From Muscardinus avellanarius (taxonomy: Eukaryota; Chordata; Mammalia; Rodentia; Gliridae): a stretch of DNA of 64,000 nt. The notes under the pieces were generated by a model. It was not told the origin of the DNA and made no database searches. It saw only the letters and a program-made list of their open reading frames with translations. A program made the translations under genes and the position numbers. This document shows positions 1 through 13,250 of the stretch, piece after piece. The stretch covers positions 26,950,826-27,014,825 of the forward strand of contig OY726561.1 of assembly GCA_963383645.1 (NCBI GenBank), read 5' to 3'. The first letter of the stretch is position 1, and every line of letters begins with the position of its first letter.

Positions 1-545
1 AACTGTTAATAATCTCTGCCTTGATCATTGTGGTTTTCCACCATTTGGTTCAAAATGGCGAATATTTACACAAGACTTTCAAAAGAACTGTATGGTAGCT
101 TGGCAGACTCAGATCCCTATCAGCAAAAACCTATTGGAGAAGTTACAGCTAAAGGCTGATTTGGATTGGGGAATAGCTATAAAACCTACAGTGGTCACAG
201 TATTTACAATGTCATTTTAGCATTAATGAATATTGTGTAACAGATGTTCCTTATAAGTCATACAGAATGGTCTTATGTTAAAAATCATTTATTGGGATTA
301 GATCTTTTCCATAATGCTTCATTAGGTGTGCTAAAATTACAGTCTAATTGTAGCCATGGCTAATGCTAAAACTCCAACTTTTACAGATGTTGAAACCTGG
401 AAAATCTTGGCTGATGGTACTTCTAGTCTTAATTCTCTTAAGTATATTTCTGCTTATATGGGGGATACTTTGTTTAGGCATTTGGGTTGTATTACTTATT
501 CTTTGTACAGTCTGCAGAATTGAAAAACTGAAGTTTTGTAAGTAA
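1..545 (+). pseudogene. Retroviral env transmembrane-subunit remnant (ERV)
   Basis: No intact frame survives, but three-frame reading gives a TM-subunit-like string with a W-x-x-V-K-x-H-L stretch near 265-285 and a potential N-glycosylation site (N-A-S) near 315. At 363-545 there is a 60-codon open frame that is mostly a long hydrophobic helix followed by a short basic, Cys-containing tail, as in the membrane anchor and cytoplasmic tail of a retroviral envelope. It is broken by stops and frameshifts and cut by the window edge. The family assignment (class II-like) is inference. A chance hydrophobic frame is the main alternative. Confidence 0.42.
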
Positions 546-1508
546 AAGTTTCCAAAACTTACATTGCTATCATTTTCTTCTAAATAGAATGGAAGATATC
601 AAGAGCCATCTTGGACCAACTCATGGAGAACATGTACCCAGTTGAATGGAATTTGATGACTTAAGATTGCTAGGGTGTAAACTTTGATGTCCTCTCCATC
701 TACTAGTAATGCTTAAACTTTTTCCTCTTAGATGTCTTATGACTGCCCTGCTGCTTCTCCTAATCTTGATCCTTGATATATGCTGATTCCTGTGTTTATG
801 ATGGTTTGTTTTAACTTAAAGACAGGGCCCTGTCTTGAAGGCAGGATATTAAATTGCATTCTCTCTGGCTGATACCAATATTAATTTTGGACTCAATTGT
901 TCGTGTAAGCAACTTCTGCAAACAGAAAATATGGCATTAGCCAAACAAATAGCACTAAGCTTCCCTATCAAAGGACAGAAACAGTTGACCATATTCAGAA
1001 GCAGCAGAGAACTCTCTTCTGGGTCAAGTTCCAACTCTTTCCAAATCACTATTTAACCAGATAGGCATTTTTCACCACTGGTTCCACATGTTTCAGCTTA
1101 ATTCAAGAAATACAGGTCTTAGAGTACTTGAGTTTCCAAGTATTTCTCCACTGAGGCCAGTTGTGAGTTTGGAGTAGAAAAAAATTCAGAATGGACATAG
1201 TGCCACAGGGTAAGATAATACACTGGGAATGTAGGATAATATGGGACAGTAGCAAGGTTGAAGGGACTCCTGCTAGACAAATTCTAACAGTATGAGTGTT
1301 TAACATAATTTGAATCTGATATTTTGAGGAGGAAAAGCAGTGAAGATTACACATTAAAATTTAAGTTAGAATTAAGTTTCCACCTAATTGATCTATGAAA
1401 AAAGTTAATGACAAAGAATTTGTGAAGTTAGATAATGCCATTTTCAAAGTTATTAATTGCCCTCACAGAAGTACCTTCCAATGAATAGGCATTCAATAGA
1501 TGAACCTC
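546..1508. other. Unassigned stretch, possibly ERV 3' flank
   Basis: AT-rich sequence directly downstream of the env-like remnant. A 3' LTR would be expected here, but I could not find a second copy, TG/CA termini or a target duplication. No gene, RNA gene or clear repeat is visible. Confidence 0.3.
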
Positions 1509-1720
1509 AGCTGGGTGTGGTGTCATGTGCTTACAATCCCAGTGCTTCGGAGGCTGAGACAGGAGGATCGCACAGGTTCGAAGCCAGCCTCAGCTACTTA
1601 GTGAGGCTCTCAGCAATGTAGTGAGACCCTGTTTCCAAATAAACTATAAAAGGTAGGTCTGGGAGTATACCCCAGAGATAGAAAACCCCTGGACTCTACC
1701 CTCAGTACCACAAATAAAAA
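1509..1720 (+). repeat. B1-dID composite SINE, older subtype
   Basis: The 7SL-like head (GCTGGGTGTGGTG type) with an A-box/B-box region is followed by the longer right half (AGCTACTTAGTGAGGCT), a tRNA-like ID section and a CAGTACCAC-A-rich tail. Confidence 0.9.
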
Positions 1721-1730
1721 ATTGAACCTT

Positions 1731-1914
1731 AGCGGGGCGTGGTGGTACATGCTTGTAATCCCCATGCTTGGGAGGTGGAGACAGGAGGATTGTGCAGGTT
1801 TGAAGCCAGCCTTGCTATCTTAAGAGACCCTGTTTCCAAGTATAAAATAGGTCTGGGAGTATAACCTGGGTATAGAAGGGTTCCATCCCTAGTACTACAA
1901 AAAAAAAAAAAACC
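1731..1914 (+). repeat. B1-dID composite SINE, younger subtype
   Basis: It starts GGGGCGTGGTGG and carries the short linker TTAAGAGACCCTGTTTCC that marks the younger subtype, the ID part and an A13 tail. It sits head-to-tail 10 bp after the previous SINE. Confidence 0.92.
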
Positions 1915-2021
1915 CTCTATTTTCAAGAGTGACAGCTCTTGCCATGTGCCTCTAGACAAGGTGTTTAAGCATCTACCAGCTGTGTGGGTTCTTGTCAAGA
2001 TGTTTTTGATCAGAACCAGAT

Positions 2022-2099
2022 AGGCTGTCCTTGAACTGCGATCCTCTGGTCTCAGCCTCCTGAATGCTGAGATTACAAGCATGTGCTACCATGCCCGGC
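2022..2099 (-). repeat. Partial B1-dID SINE (B1 head only)
   Basis: The reverse complement of the B1 head (GCCGGGCATGGTAGCACAT type) is present; the ID half is missing. The preceding 1,920-2,020 is not recognisable. Confidence 0.75.
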
Positions 2100-3329
2100 A
2101 CATAGTCCTTTTATTGACTATAAACTGACAGGTTTAGAGGGACCTCCACACACCTGATGGGCATTTCTTTGCCCCAGTAGGGACAAAGTTACCTCTTCAA
2201 TGAGAAAAAAAAAAAGTTAAAACATGGTGATTTCAATTGTTATTTCAAGATGACTAGGGTGCTTGATATACAGACATGAGCCCAAGTATTCATGGGTTGG
2301 TATGGACAATCCCTTGAAATAACAGAGGCTCCTGCTAATGCTGGGGATGGCAAGGGAACCACATTCTTTTAAAATAACCTTTGATTTTTATTAAACCACT
2401 TCTGTGGTTTGGATTTAGAATATCTGCCAGACCCTATAGACAAGGCACCAATGTTGGAGGTAGGACTTTGTTGCTGAGAAGAGATTATGGGGGTGTGACC
2501 AAGGACAGTGTTTCCTGGACAGGCTGCTGCAGCTGAACTAATAAGCCCCATACCATGAACTACTAAGCTCTCTCCTCTCCACCATAATGCCATGAGGAAC
2601 TGCAGCCCCTGCTCCCATTTGGAAGGCAGTTTAATATGGATCCAAAATCTTTACAACCATGAGAAAATAAGTTCTCTTTCCTCTAAGCTGTGGTCAAGCA
2701 CTTTGGGTCACAGTGGCAATAATGCTGAAAACAAGTACATATATGAGGTAACTGCCACAATAAAGGTGGATTCAAGTTCTTTAGGATCAACAATTTTAGC
2801 AAGGAATGCTATGTACTTTATTTCTCTCATGACATCTTGTGATTCTCAAAAACGCAAGCCAATGGTCCCTTGACTAGATATAAGTTACCATTAAGGTCAC
2901 ATTGCCATGAGCACCTAGAGTATCCCTCTTCTGGGTCAGCCAGTTTGGAAACTGCAAGCAGAGAAGCAGAGAAAGTGGTGACTACGGCCAAAGCTACAAG
3001 CCGTGTGCCTTAAGCTACTTCATGGGCTGTTTAGCTGTGCACATAGCATGACACTTGAGGGCCTTCTGCAAGGACAAAGATGGAGACAGCATTTTATAAT
3101 TCCAATGAATGAAACAGGATCAAACGGGATTTGTGTATAAGACAAAGTCAAGAAACAGCAGGGCTCTGAAGCCACTTCACATGTGCAAGAGTCACCATTT
3201 TGAGACTCCATGGTGGGAGCTTCCCTACCTCTGCACAAACAAGAGCATACCTCATGCCTGGCAAACAGTGGAATAGAGAAGAATTACCAAAAGCTAAGGC
3301 AGGTTAGCCCTGTATATTTAAGATGACAC
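2100..3329. other. Unique non-coding sequence
   Basis: Repeat-poor, low-CpG intergenic text. The open frames are short and show no recognisable domain or codon pattern. I see no RNA gene or regulatory signature. Confidence 0.4.
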
Positions 3330-4044
3330 TTCAAGTACCAATGGTCCAAGAGTCAGTGAAATGCCATGAACATGTGGCCAGTCAATAGGCCACAGAGCAT
3401 CTCAAGGAAGGAAGTACAGTAAGGAATAGATGAGAAAGTCCATTTCATCTGAGTCCTGCTTTGCAAGGACCCAGATACAGCTATGAGCCATCAGGCCACT
3501 ATTAATGGACTAGGCTTCTGCACAGATAATACTGTCTATTCTAGAAGTGGAAATGGTCATCCAGGAGTTTTTCAGATAGGTTTGGACACCATAGCTAACC
3601 AGTAGACACCCTTTCAGGGAACAGGGCATTTAGCTGCACAGATCCATTGAGCATTTCTGCAAGCATATGGTTGAAATAATGCTGGACATGGTGGCTCCAG
3701 AACTATGATCACTACCATCTCTGTACCTATCAAAGTCCATCCTGATTGTCATTGATGCCCCTTTGCAGCCTCCATTCCCACTTCTATGCAGAAGTATCAC
3801 AGCCATAGCCATTAGGGCTCTAAATGTGTATCATAGTTCAGTGTGTTGCCCACCAATGATAGCCCCATTGAGCGTTCTACTCTCCCTTAGGCATACTTTG
3901 TGCCCCAGCTTCCTCCTCTAGTGCTGTTGTAGGGGTGGCTAGGCTGCAGATAACACCTTTCCCCTGACATAACCCTTATTGGGAAAATGCAATGAAGATC
4001 ACCTCATTCCTGGAGCTGTGTGATACCACATCTATGGACTTTAA

Positions 4045-4250
4045 ATTTTTTAAATTGGTACACTGTATACATCATAATGGGATAAAAAAAAAACTTGTGT
4101 AGACATACATGCACACATTGCCCAGTTAGCCCCTACCCAATCCCCATCCCATTCCCTCCCCATTCCTCCCTCCATGCTTGGCTTAGTGGTTGACATCTAA
4201 TATTATAGCAATTTATCCAAAATTAACAGTGATAATCTCACATAACATTC
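4045..4250 (-). mobile_element. L1 3'-UTR fragment
   Basis: On the minus strand this ends ATAATGTATACAGTGTACCA-type sequence plus an A-rich end, with the pyrimidine/purine-rich L1 3'-UTR upstream. Its wording matches the L1 3' ends near 23.4, 35.3 and 60.8 kb. Confidence 0.65.
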
Positions 4251-4639
4251 ATTTGTCTGATATCAATTTTTTGATCACTTAGAGATAACATTTATTTAGA
4301 GTTCATATTTTTTATGTTAGGATAGATTTTTTTGCTGAAAAATAAATAAATGTATGATAGTTTCACCTTGAAAAAAGAAAAGAAAAAGAATATCCTCGGG
4401 TAAGAAAACATCTATAGACTTCCAACTGTCCCTACCACCACCCCCCCATCTGCAGTTCCACCTGAGACAATCCTCCATCTCCCAAGATCCAATTTGATCC
4501 CATGGGTTTAAGAGGAATAGCTTTATAGTTTATACACAAGTCCAGATAAACTTGGCTCCATCTATAGCCTCAGTTTTAGACACTAAGATTTCAATATAGC
4601 CAATGAAGATCAGGTACGCAGGACACCAGGTTGAATCCC

Positions 4640-4827
4640 AATTTTTTATTTTGGTGGTGGTGGTACTGAGGTTCCTGGAAGCCCTTCTATATCCAGGCTA
4701 CACTCCCAGACCTATTTATTTTTGGAAACAGGATCTCAAGCCAGCGCGGCTGGCTTCAAACCTGCACGATCCTCCAGTCTCCGCCTCCAAAGCGTGGGGA
4801 TTACAAGCGTGCGCCACCACGCCTGGC
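4640..4827 (-). repeat. B1-dID SINE, younger subtype
   Basis: It is complete, from the GGTGGTGGTACT tail to the GCCTGGC head. Flanking GAATCCCA and GAAATCCCA suggest a short target duplication. Confidence 0.92.
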
Positions 4828-5151
4828 ATGAAATCCCACTTTTTTTTATCATAAGGACTGTTTCATGACCAGAAATAGTTTCTCTAAAATTACAGAGAAA
4901 GTCAGCATCAACTACGTAAGTCACATTACTTACCTTGGTAGGGAATCTATAATTTGATGGTTGCTTTTTGACCAGTATGCTGAGTGAGGGCAGAAAGGGG
5001 TCCCTGGAAATTTTTGTCCTTCAGGGATATTCAGAGAAAAATGTCTGACATCTCCCTCCAGCATGCATAAGTCACAAACCTCTTTCTACCATGTTCATGG
5101 TATGTCCAGTTAATTGCTGTAAATTCCTTTTACTAAAAACCTACCAGCTTT

Positions 5152-5213
5152 GGGCTAAGAATTTGCTCAGTGGTTAAGTATATGCAGGATCCTGGTATCA
5201 ATCACCAGCACAA
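5152..5213 (+). repeat. ID-like (tRNA-derived) SINE fragment
   Basis: GGGCTAAGAATTTGCTCAGTGG followed by a GGTATCAATCACCAGCAC-type B-box end matches the ID core. It is degenerate and is not a tRNA gene, because no cloverleaf can be closed. Confidence 0.5.
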
Positions 5214-6950
5214 GAGGAAACCAATCACCTCTGTCCTAATGTACTGTAATCACTGGGGTCATACACTTCCCTTGCTAAAGGAGATGAGGTCATGCGACCT
5301 AAAAAGAATGATCAATGCTGGTAGGCTTCTGTTCACTAACTGGTGGAGCTATGCTGGGGCTTTCAGTTACCCTTATTCCCTGCATTCTGAGAGAATCAGT
5401 TTCTAGTGTTCAGCCCATGGGATGGGGATTGTTCTAGGCCTATAACAGAATCAGTCTTCTAAGGTCATGCCTATTTTTAGACATGCCGCCTGGCAGTGAC
5501 CTACTCAGATAGGCTTTCATCAAGTGCACACACCACAGTACCTCTTGTGCCTGCTCATCCCATTTCCTCTGGTATCAATCCCTAAAAAACTTCATCCAGC
5601 ACCAGACTAGAAGGTCAAAAGCATAAGGACTTCCACCTGATGATGTCCCTTTTGGATAAGCAAAGTAGTATGCAAGAGGCTGAGCAAAATTCAGCATGCA
5701 AAAGCCAGCATCCAGAGTCCTAGCACCACAGGTCTTAGCACCTCAGAAGTGCCCATCTGCCACCAAAGAGCATCTTAAACCTGAGCGACCATAGATGACA
5801 GTTTTGACAGAGGGCAGCTGGGACATCCTCAGGATACAACATATCTGCATTTACTTGAATTCCTTTTCCTACCTCAGTAATCTCATCCACTTCCAGCATT
5901 TCACATCCTGGCCTCTCCCAGGCAGCTTCCCAAGCTAGGCAGCCTCTTCAAGATGGTGGCTATGCCAGCATTTCTTCAGTGAGAACACAATGACATCTTC
6001 AACATTTCTGCCACATCTCTGTAAGAACCAGGTATCATTGGAGCAGCTTTGTCCTGATTAGGAGCCTTGCCAGTTGTGCCTGATTAGATGCCATCATATG
6101 AGGCCCAGTTGTCACCTGCATGCCTTCTCTGGATCAGAAGCCACATTGGGTAAAGCTTGAATTTCCAAAAGTTCTCCACAATGGAGCAATGCAAGGACAC
6201 AGCCTTTTCTTATCAGTTTATTTGCCTTCCAGGCTCTTTAGTGCCTTCAGAAATGTCACACTCAACATATCTGATGCCTTTCACTTCTCTGCAACATTTT
6301 CAACTCCAGAACATTATTTCATCCTAATATGGAAGACAGTTCTCACTTTCCCCTCTTGATAACCTGAAAGGCATTGAAGACTGACAGATGCCATACTTTT
6401 GCAAGAAAAGAGCTAGTATCTAATAGAACATCTACTTTTGGATATATTCTTCATTAACCTTCCTGGGGAGAGGAGCCAAGATTCTGGTTCTATTGTCTTT
6501 AATGGAGTCATCCCCCAATTCTGGTAAAAGATAATTTGTAAAGTAGGGTAATGAGGCTACTGAGGCCCCAGGTACAAGACATCTTCAGTCTCTTCACCAC
6601 CTCAGAGCCTTGAGTGTCAGGGCTGTAGTAGTTGGTACATATAAAGCCCATCTACCCTGTGCCTTAGCATCCTAATGCCAAGATGTCCCTCACCTAGCCA
6701 CCCTCAACTAGCAACACAATTTTTGGTCTAAATTTATAACCTACAAGGGAGATTAGGTGACCAGTGTGAATACCTGTATTTTCCAAGAAGCATCAGATGC
6801 TCAAGCAGCAATCCTTCAGAGAGCCTTGATAGTGGAGCAGCTTGGCAATATCTGTCTCTGCAGCAGTGAAATCTTTAAGACTTTTCCCCAAAAGCTAAGG
6901 TGGGGGCTTTTTCAGAATGTTTTCATGGCTGTTTATACTACTTTGCATAT

Positions 6951-7120
6951 GTGAAACTGGGATCAAACTCAGGGGCATTCTACCTCAGCTATATTCACAA
7001 ACCCTATTTTACTTATTTTTAAGTAGTCACTAAATTGCTGAGGGTCTAAGATGCTGAGAGTGGCATTAAACATGTAATCCTCTCTTAGCCTCCTAAACAT
7101 TGAGATTTATCAACCTCAGC
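6951..7120 (-). repeat. Old, degraded B1-dID SINE
   Basis: AACTGGGATCAAACTCAGGGGCATTCTACC is the ID end read in reverse, followed by a degraded B1 portion (CTAAATTGCTGAGGG, TTAGCCTCC). There is no clear target duplication. Confidence 0.7.
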
Positions 7121-8121
7121 TATTCCCCTTCCCTCACTATTGGACTAAAAATGACACATATGCTGATGCCTCTGAGTCGCAGTGACATGGTGCCCCCCGA
7201 CACCCAATTTTCATGTTCCCAACCACCTCAGTCTAATATCAAGCCTTTCCTAGAACCCATTTCCTCTACCCAAAACTGAGGTCACTATATTGTGTTCTTA
7301 GAATTGACCAAGCCAGATTTAGTGGGAAGTCCCCTACTGGACCTAGAGGAACTAGGGAAAAAATGAGAAAGAGCCCCAAGGGCATGCACTGGTGTGTTGA
7401 GAACAAACTCAGCTACTATTCATGAACTGAGCTCAGTCAATTCATACCTTGGAAAGTTGGTGCCCAGAAATTGAGGCCCTTTCCTCACCTCCCCAATTCT
7501 CAGTGCTAGCTCCAGACAAGAAGCCTTTTTGGGTGTCAGGTTTTTCCTGCTTCAAAGACAAAAATCTCAAGTGGAAAAAAACAGCATGGAATTGCTGATC
7601 TTCCAGAAAATATAAGAACTTTCTAGAAGCCACAAAAATAGAGGAACAGGTAGCTATATAGTTATAAGAACAGCTATAGGATAGGTTCATAGTTTTAAAA
7701 AGGTATTGTCAGGTAAGAACTAAAACCCTACACATTTGTAGAACACTTGTGTTGACCATCCAACAAGTGTGGCTCATATTTGGGTCCAGATTTGAGTTGT
7801 AAATTATGAAGTTTGAAAGTTTGAAGATTGACTACTAAAGATTAATGTTAAGGAATTTAGTTGCTGTTGGGTATTAAAGGTCAATGTTTGAAGTTGGTTA
7901 TGACATGCACACACATACCACAGCGTTGCAAACATCAGATCAATTTTACTTCAAAACTGAATGAGAAAGTAGCTAAAGACCAGACAAGTTATGGTTGTTC
8001 AGTGTGGGTCTCAGTTGAATTGAGCTACTTTTATCTAATTCTGTAGTGTTGACAATTTAACAAGCAAAACCAAGGACACTTTCAAAAACCATTTAGGAGA
8101 CAAGATACTGTGTTCCAAAAT

Positions 8122-8213
8122 TTGGCTACTTGGTGAGGCCCTCTTTCAAAATATAGGGTTGAGGTGTAGCTCAAGGGTAGAATGCCCCTGGGTTCAATCC
8201 CCAGGTTCCACAA
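8122..8213 (+). repeat. Partial B1-dID SINE (ID half)
   Basis: GGCTACTTGGTGAGGCC leads into GTAGCTCAAGGGTAGAATGCC and CAATCCCCAGG plus a short A-rich tail. The B1 head is absent. Confidence 0.75.
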
Positions 8214-10980
8214 AAAATTTAAAAAACAATTTTTACAAAGACCCTGGGCTTCTTAGTCCTGACTTTTGTATTACTTTTAATTCACATAAGGTGAACCTCC
8301 AACATTCAAAGCCTACATGAACACAGTGCCCTGTAGAGACCACTGGACATACTGTTGGTTTGTTTTGTTGTTCCAGACATGTCTAAAAATTCTATTAAAA
8401 GCTTGTGCTCATAACAGCGGGCTTGAAACATTGCCAAGAACATTCATGTTGTGAACATTTAGCATCTGATTAATCTGTTCCACAAGGGACCATGGCAAGG
8501 ACTGAAGCTCCCTCCTTTACAGGGATGGAAATTTAGGATCATGTTGACACTAGCAAAGAGCTTACTCTGCCATATTTTTGTGTACAGTCAGGATGAAGGA
8601 CATTACATCCAAAAATGATGCTCACAGGGATGGCTGAATACCTACAAAAACATTTTCCTCCCTCCAGAGAAGACTGACCTATTAAGGCCCCCGGGTACCA
8701 AGTCACTCCTGATCTTAGGATCAGATTCAGAATTTCTCAAGTTATGAAGTGGGAAGGGGCCATGGGGCAGGAAAATTTAGCTTTTTGTTTTTTATCTATG
8801 ATGTCTGCAGTTAGGTTTCTGACATTAGCATCCCAGGACAGATACATCCCTGGGATCAAGTGCCAAGTACAGCTCCTGCCTACTATGTGGAAGATGCAGC
8901 TGCCTTTCTTTAGTAAAATGGTAAAGAGTTAACAAGTAAAAGTCAAGAGGGGATTTAGGGTAAAGCAAAAAGTATTGTTGCTTCTACCTAAGGCACAATC
9001 TTTATAAATATAATACAGCTTTAGCCTGAAGCTTATTGCTGTACATTGTCATAAGGTCTCTTGGGAATCTCCATGAAGAAGAACTAAAGCCAAAAATGTA
9101 TACCACAGCAGTGAAATGAGGGTTTCCTCTTAGGGTTCTGGTCCAGTGGATCTTGACGAATGAAGTCTAAGGACTAGTGAAGGGTATAGAAATAAGAAAT
9201 TTTAAGTTAGAAAAAAAGACAAAGCAGCACCCTGAAAGTGGGAGTGCCAGAATGACATTGAAGCCTTTAAGAAATGGGTTTTAAAGCCTTGAGGTTTTCT
9301 ATCTGTTCTTTTATGATTAGTTCCTAAACCCCAATTCTGACCAATGACTTTGTTTCAGTCCTTAATCTGAATGATTATCTTTGTGCTGGTCAGGACCCTG
9401 ATTCCCTGCCCCCATCAGTATCTCACCTGCCTGCTCACCACTCTCAAACCTCACAGAACAGAGGATGCAGATAGCTGCCTTAATTTTTCCCTTTCCCAGG
9501 TCCTCAGCCCTGCCTCAGCTGCATGAATAGGCTTTCCATGGCAGCTTTAGATTACAAAGGAGATAGCTCATAAATAAGTCCTGAACCCAAGTATTTGTGT
9601 CTCCAAGAGCTACTACTCTTTAAATGCAAAGGGTAATCTCCCTGTGAGGTCAAGAGATGTGGCTAGCTTAGACTTGCAGCACTTGGGGACATGTGTGCCA
9701 TGAGGGTCATTTCCTAGGTGAACTTCACACCTGGGAGAATCACAAGGGTGCTCGTGACCTTAGATTTGATGATTAAGATAGAAGGGGAGGCAATGGTTCT
9801 CTTGAAAGGTTAGGAGATTGCATTGGAAAACTGCAGATGTTCTCGGGCTATCTGAACTCTTCTAGAAACATCCTTTCACATAGAATTCCTCCCTGTTCTG
9901 TGAAAAGGAAAAAAATTCAGTTGCTCACCTAGAATAGTATATTTTAGTGGCTGGGGAACACATGAGGCTTGGGCTCACAAGACACTATTGTCAAAGATTG
10001 AAGACAGGACAGATCACACAAGAAAGTTGTGCCAACCCCAAAGCTGCTCAGCTCCATCCCAAGACTCCCCTTGGGTAGCAGCTTCTAGTATTAATCCTCC
10101 TGTATTTGTGAATAATTCAGCTCTTAAGGGGTCATGCCCAATAGGCTCCTGTTAAGTCTTTCTCACAAATCTTTGGTTACATTCAAGGAAAGAGCTGTGA
10201 TAGTCCTGGGGATGATACCTCACAAATGCCAGTGAATGTCGCAGGCTGATATGTACACTGGAGAGACTGGACTGGAGAGTCCATCCCTCAGCACATAAAC
10301 TTCCAGGATGGACATGCATGATGTTTCTGGCTTCATAATCAACTCATCTGATCTAGCTTGAGTTCCCCACTGAAAGAATCACTATTTCTGATTTAGCTAG
10401 ATATGCATGGGGACTCCATCACAACTGTTTTCATACTTTGTGGTCCTGCTACAAAGAACCCACTAAGTACCCATATGGTTCTGATTACTTCCTACCAAAA
10501 TGGGACAAGCCATTTATGTAGGAGGCCAATTATGTGCTTGGAAAAGTTCAGAGTACAGGCAATATTGTATTCTAAATTCAGTACACAAGGAATATTGAAT
10601 CATACAGTAGCCAGTAGCCAGCTTGAAGAGGCTCTTTTTGGACAAAGATCCTAAAATACTACAAAAGTGATTGTGATTGGTCTACAGTGATATTCAAGAT
10701 TTGGCAAGAATATTTAGATAATGTTCATAGATTTCTTGTTAGAGATGTTACTGTCTCATTCAAATATCTGAGTGTCAACCATTTAGGGATTCAAATAATC
10801 ACTCCACAGATTAGTCTCAAAGGGTGAGGGATATCTTTCTAGTGGGTCAATGTCTGGGAGATAATGGTTGGAGGTGACTAAGACCTCACTAGAAGATCAG
10901 ATGGCTGCTTTTTCCTACATGTTTTATCAGATCCACATGTTATGATAGGAAAACCAGGGGGCATGTGCTGTGCAGTTCAC
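8214..10980. other. Repeat-poor non-coding sequence (unit 1, second half)
   Basis: No SINE, LTR or L1 is recognised. The open frames are at most about 83 codons and look random. Weak ordered similarity to about 24.1-25.5 kb (after removing insertions) supports membership in the 7.6-kb array, but much less clearly than for the 3.5-6.1 kb blocks. Confidence 0.3.
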
Positions 10981-12343
10981 TTTCATGACTAGGACCCAAA
11001 GATAGCTTCAGATGTGGGGCTTCTATGGATTCTATAGGGCATGTCTTGACTTTTCTCATGAGAGGCAGAGAGCCAAGAGGAAGCCAATGAGAAAAGACCA
11101 GGGAGCTTTCTGCCACAAACCCAATTGTCTTCAGGAATAAACCCAGTTATATCTTGCATTAATGATAGATGCCGAACAGAATACAGATTGCCGCTGGGGG
11201 TCATGTTCTTTCTCAAAAGCTTTTGATTTCCTCATTAAAGAACATACTTGGAAGGCATCTGTATACCATATTAAAGGTGATTTTAACTCTCAGCATTGGA
11301 ATCAGACCATAAGAAAGACACCATGGCTAACCAGCCATCCTTTTAGAACATGGAGAGTGGCAATACACAGTTCCATGCACACCTGGGGCTGCTTTAGACC
11401 ACAGGTTCCCACCCACTTGCATTATGACAAGCACTAGGACCACTATGTGGTCTCACCCAGGCCCTCCTGCACCCATGATGAACTCACAGTAGCTGCAGTT
11501 ACTTCCTAAGAGGTTAACTATCAACAGTAGGGTGCCCACCAGGTGAGCCCATTTCTGGCTTTTTGCTCTTCCTTTTCTGGTCCCAAATATAGTTCCAGAA
11601 CTTCAATTCTGCCAGTCAGGAGAAATTTCTGGCAAGGTGCAGCACACTAAACTTTCTTCACCATCTCGGTTTTGAGCAATGCCATCAAGAGCAGCCCTTT
11701 GACATGAGAGCAAGCTTGTAAATGGTCCACTGTTCTGAAGTTCCTTCTCAATGATAATTTTTCCATCTCTAAAGCTCCAAACCCACCCCTGGGATGGGTA
11801 ACAAGATAGTTACATGAGTTAATTGGAATTACCCCAACCATTCTAGAAAGTGGAGCTGTAGCCACAGAGAAGGCAGTTTCTTAGTCTCATTCCAATTGGC
11901 ACATGTATCCCTTCCCAAGAAAGTCTCACTGATTTAGACCTGGATCCGCAAATGCCATTTGGGTTCTAAGGTTGAAAGACAGGGAGCCTTTAGCCATCAT
12001 CCGTGGACATGGGAACAGTAGTGTACCTCTTACATGTACTCAGCCCAAGCTCATGAGGTTGGTCCACAGCCTCCATTCAGTTTTAAGCAAACAAAGAAGG
12101 CTCAAACTGTCTCAACTCTCTTTTGGTAACTAAACCTGGTGAAGTTGGAACTACTCAAACAGATTGGATCACTTTTTGAGGAACTAGGGCCACACACCAA
12201 CACTGTCTCTTTATAAGAGACAGAAAATGATAGTGCCCAGCTTCAATCATGAGTGATACATGTCTTTACAGCCTCTTCAAACTTTTTAACCTGGCAACCA
12301 AACCTTACAAGGCAGAAGTTTGACCTGGGAAGCATCAGCAATT

Positions 12344-12522
12344 TTTATGTGGTACTAGGGATTGAACTTAGGGGTATCCTTCATGAGCTATGATTCTAGC
12401 CCTATTTTTGTAATAGGGTCTAAGTTGGAGGGCCTAAGTTGTGAAGGCTAGCCTCTTACATGCCATCATCTGTTTCAGCCTCTCAAGTCCAAGGATTATA
12501 GGCATGTGCTACTGCACCTAGA
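12344..12522 (-). repeat. Old B1-dID SINE
   Basis: GTGGTACTAGGGATTGAACT at the ID end and GTGCTACTGCACCTAG at the B1 head, with many substitutions between them. Confidence 0.8.
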
Positions 12523-13081
12523 TGTTCTGAGATTTGAACATCCATCTAACATGATTTGGGGCTCAGTGCAAGAATTGCTTAACTATACAACTCACTGTGG
12601 TCTCCATTACAAAGTCAGCTACAGGTGATGAGAAGTAGAGGTAGGTTAGTGGAATCAAAGTCACATATATGATCTGAGGTAAAGCAAGCATGGGGGAGAG
12701 ACCAACTAAGACTGTTTCCTAGCCATGACAACCAGATTCCCCTGATGGCCCTTCATAAGGCCTTCAATTGCTGGAAAATATCCCTCAGTGGTCAGTCCTG
12801 GGGGTGGGAGGTCGAGTTGAAAAATACTTAGGTCATGGCCATTTTATGAAAGACCAAGAGTGTGACAAGTCACAGGAAATACAAGCCCAGCTTCTTTTCT
12901 GTTCTGTTTCATCTTTTAGAAGCTTAGTGGGGTTGGCCCTGGCTTCTGTCAGATGTGTGGGGAAGTTCCCCTTTTGTCTGCCTGATCTGCTTCCTTCTCA
13001 ATTTCCACTAAGAAACTAAGAACATTCAGTGAAGTCTTTATGAAGAGGCTGAAGAGTTTAGTCACTCATGGTTGATGTCAT

Positions 13082-13250
13082 TTTTTTGTGGTACTATAGA
13101 TGGAATAATAGAATTCTTCCAAGTTCCTTCCCAGCTCCATTTGGAAACAGGTTCTAAGTTGCAGAGGGCCTAAGAAGGCTAGACACAAACCTGCGGTCCT
13201 CTTTCAGCCTCCCAAGTACTGAGTTTACAGCTGTACACCATCACACACCA
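13082..13250 (-). repeat. Old B1-dID SINE
   Basis: It runs from a T7 GTGGTACTATAGATGGA end to TACACCATCACACACCA and is diverged. It lies inside the unit 2 block aligned to 5.5-5.6 kb, where the sister unit lacks it. Confidence 0.8.

Larger units (their letters stand above)
3330..11200. repeat. Diverged tandem unit 1 (~7.7 kb)
   Basis: Blocks in this stretch recur in the same order and strand about 7.69 kb downstream. Examples are GACACCATAGCTAACCAG at 3585 against GACACCATGGCTAACCAG at 11317, TTGCCCACC at 3846 against GTGCCCACC at 11532, and GAGCAAAATTCAGCATGCAA at 5682 against AAGCAAAATCCTGCATGCAA at 13369. By-eye identity is roughly 60-65% with gaps. No exon or ORF of note lies in it. The boundaries are approximate. 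Confidence 0.5.

Noticed and set aside
5152..5213. tRNA gene
   Set aside because: Only the ID-SINE resemblance to tRNA-Ala remains; no cloverleaf can be completed. The same holds for the ID halves of all the composite SINEs.
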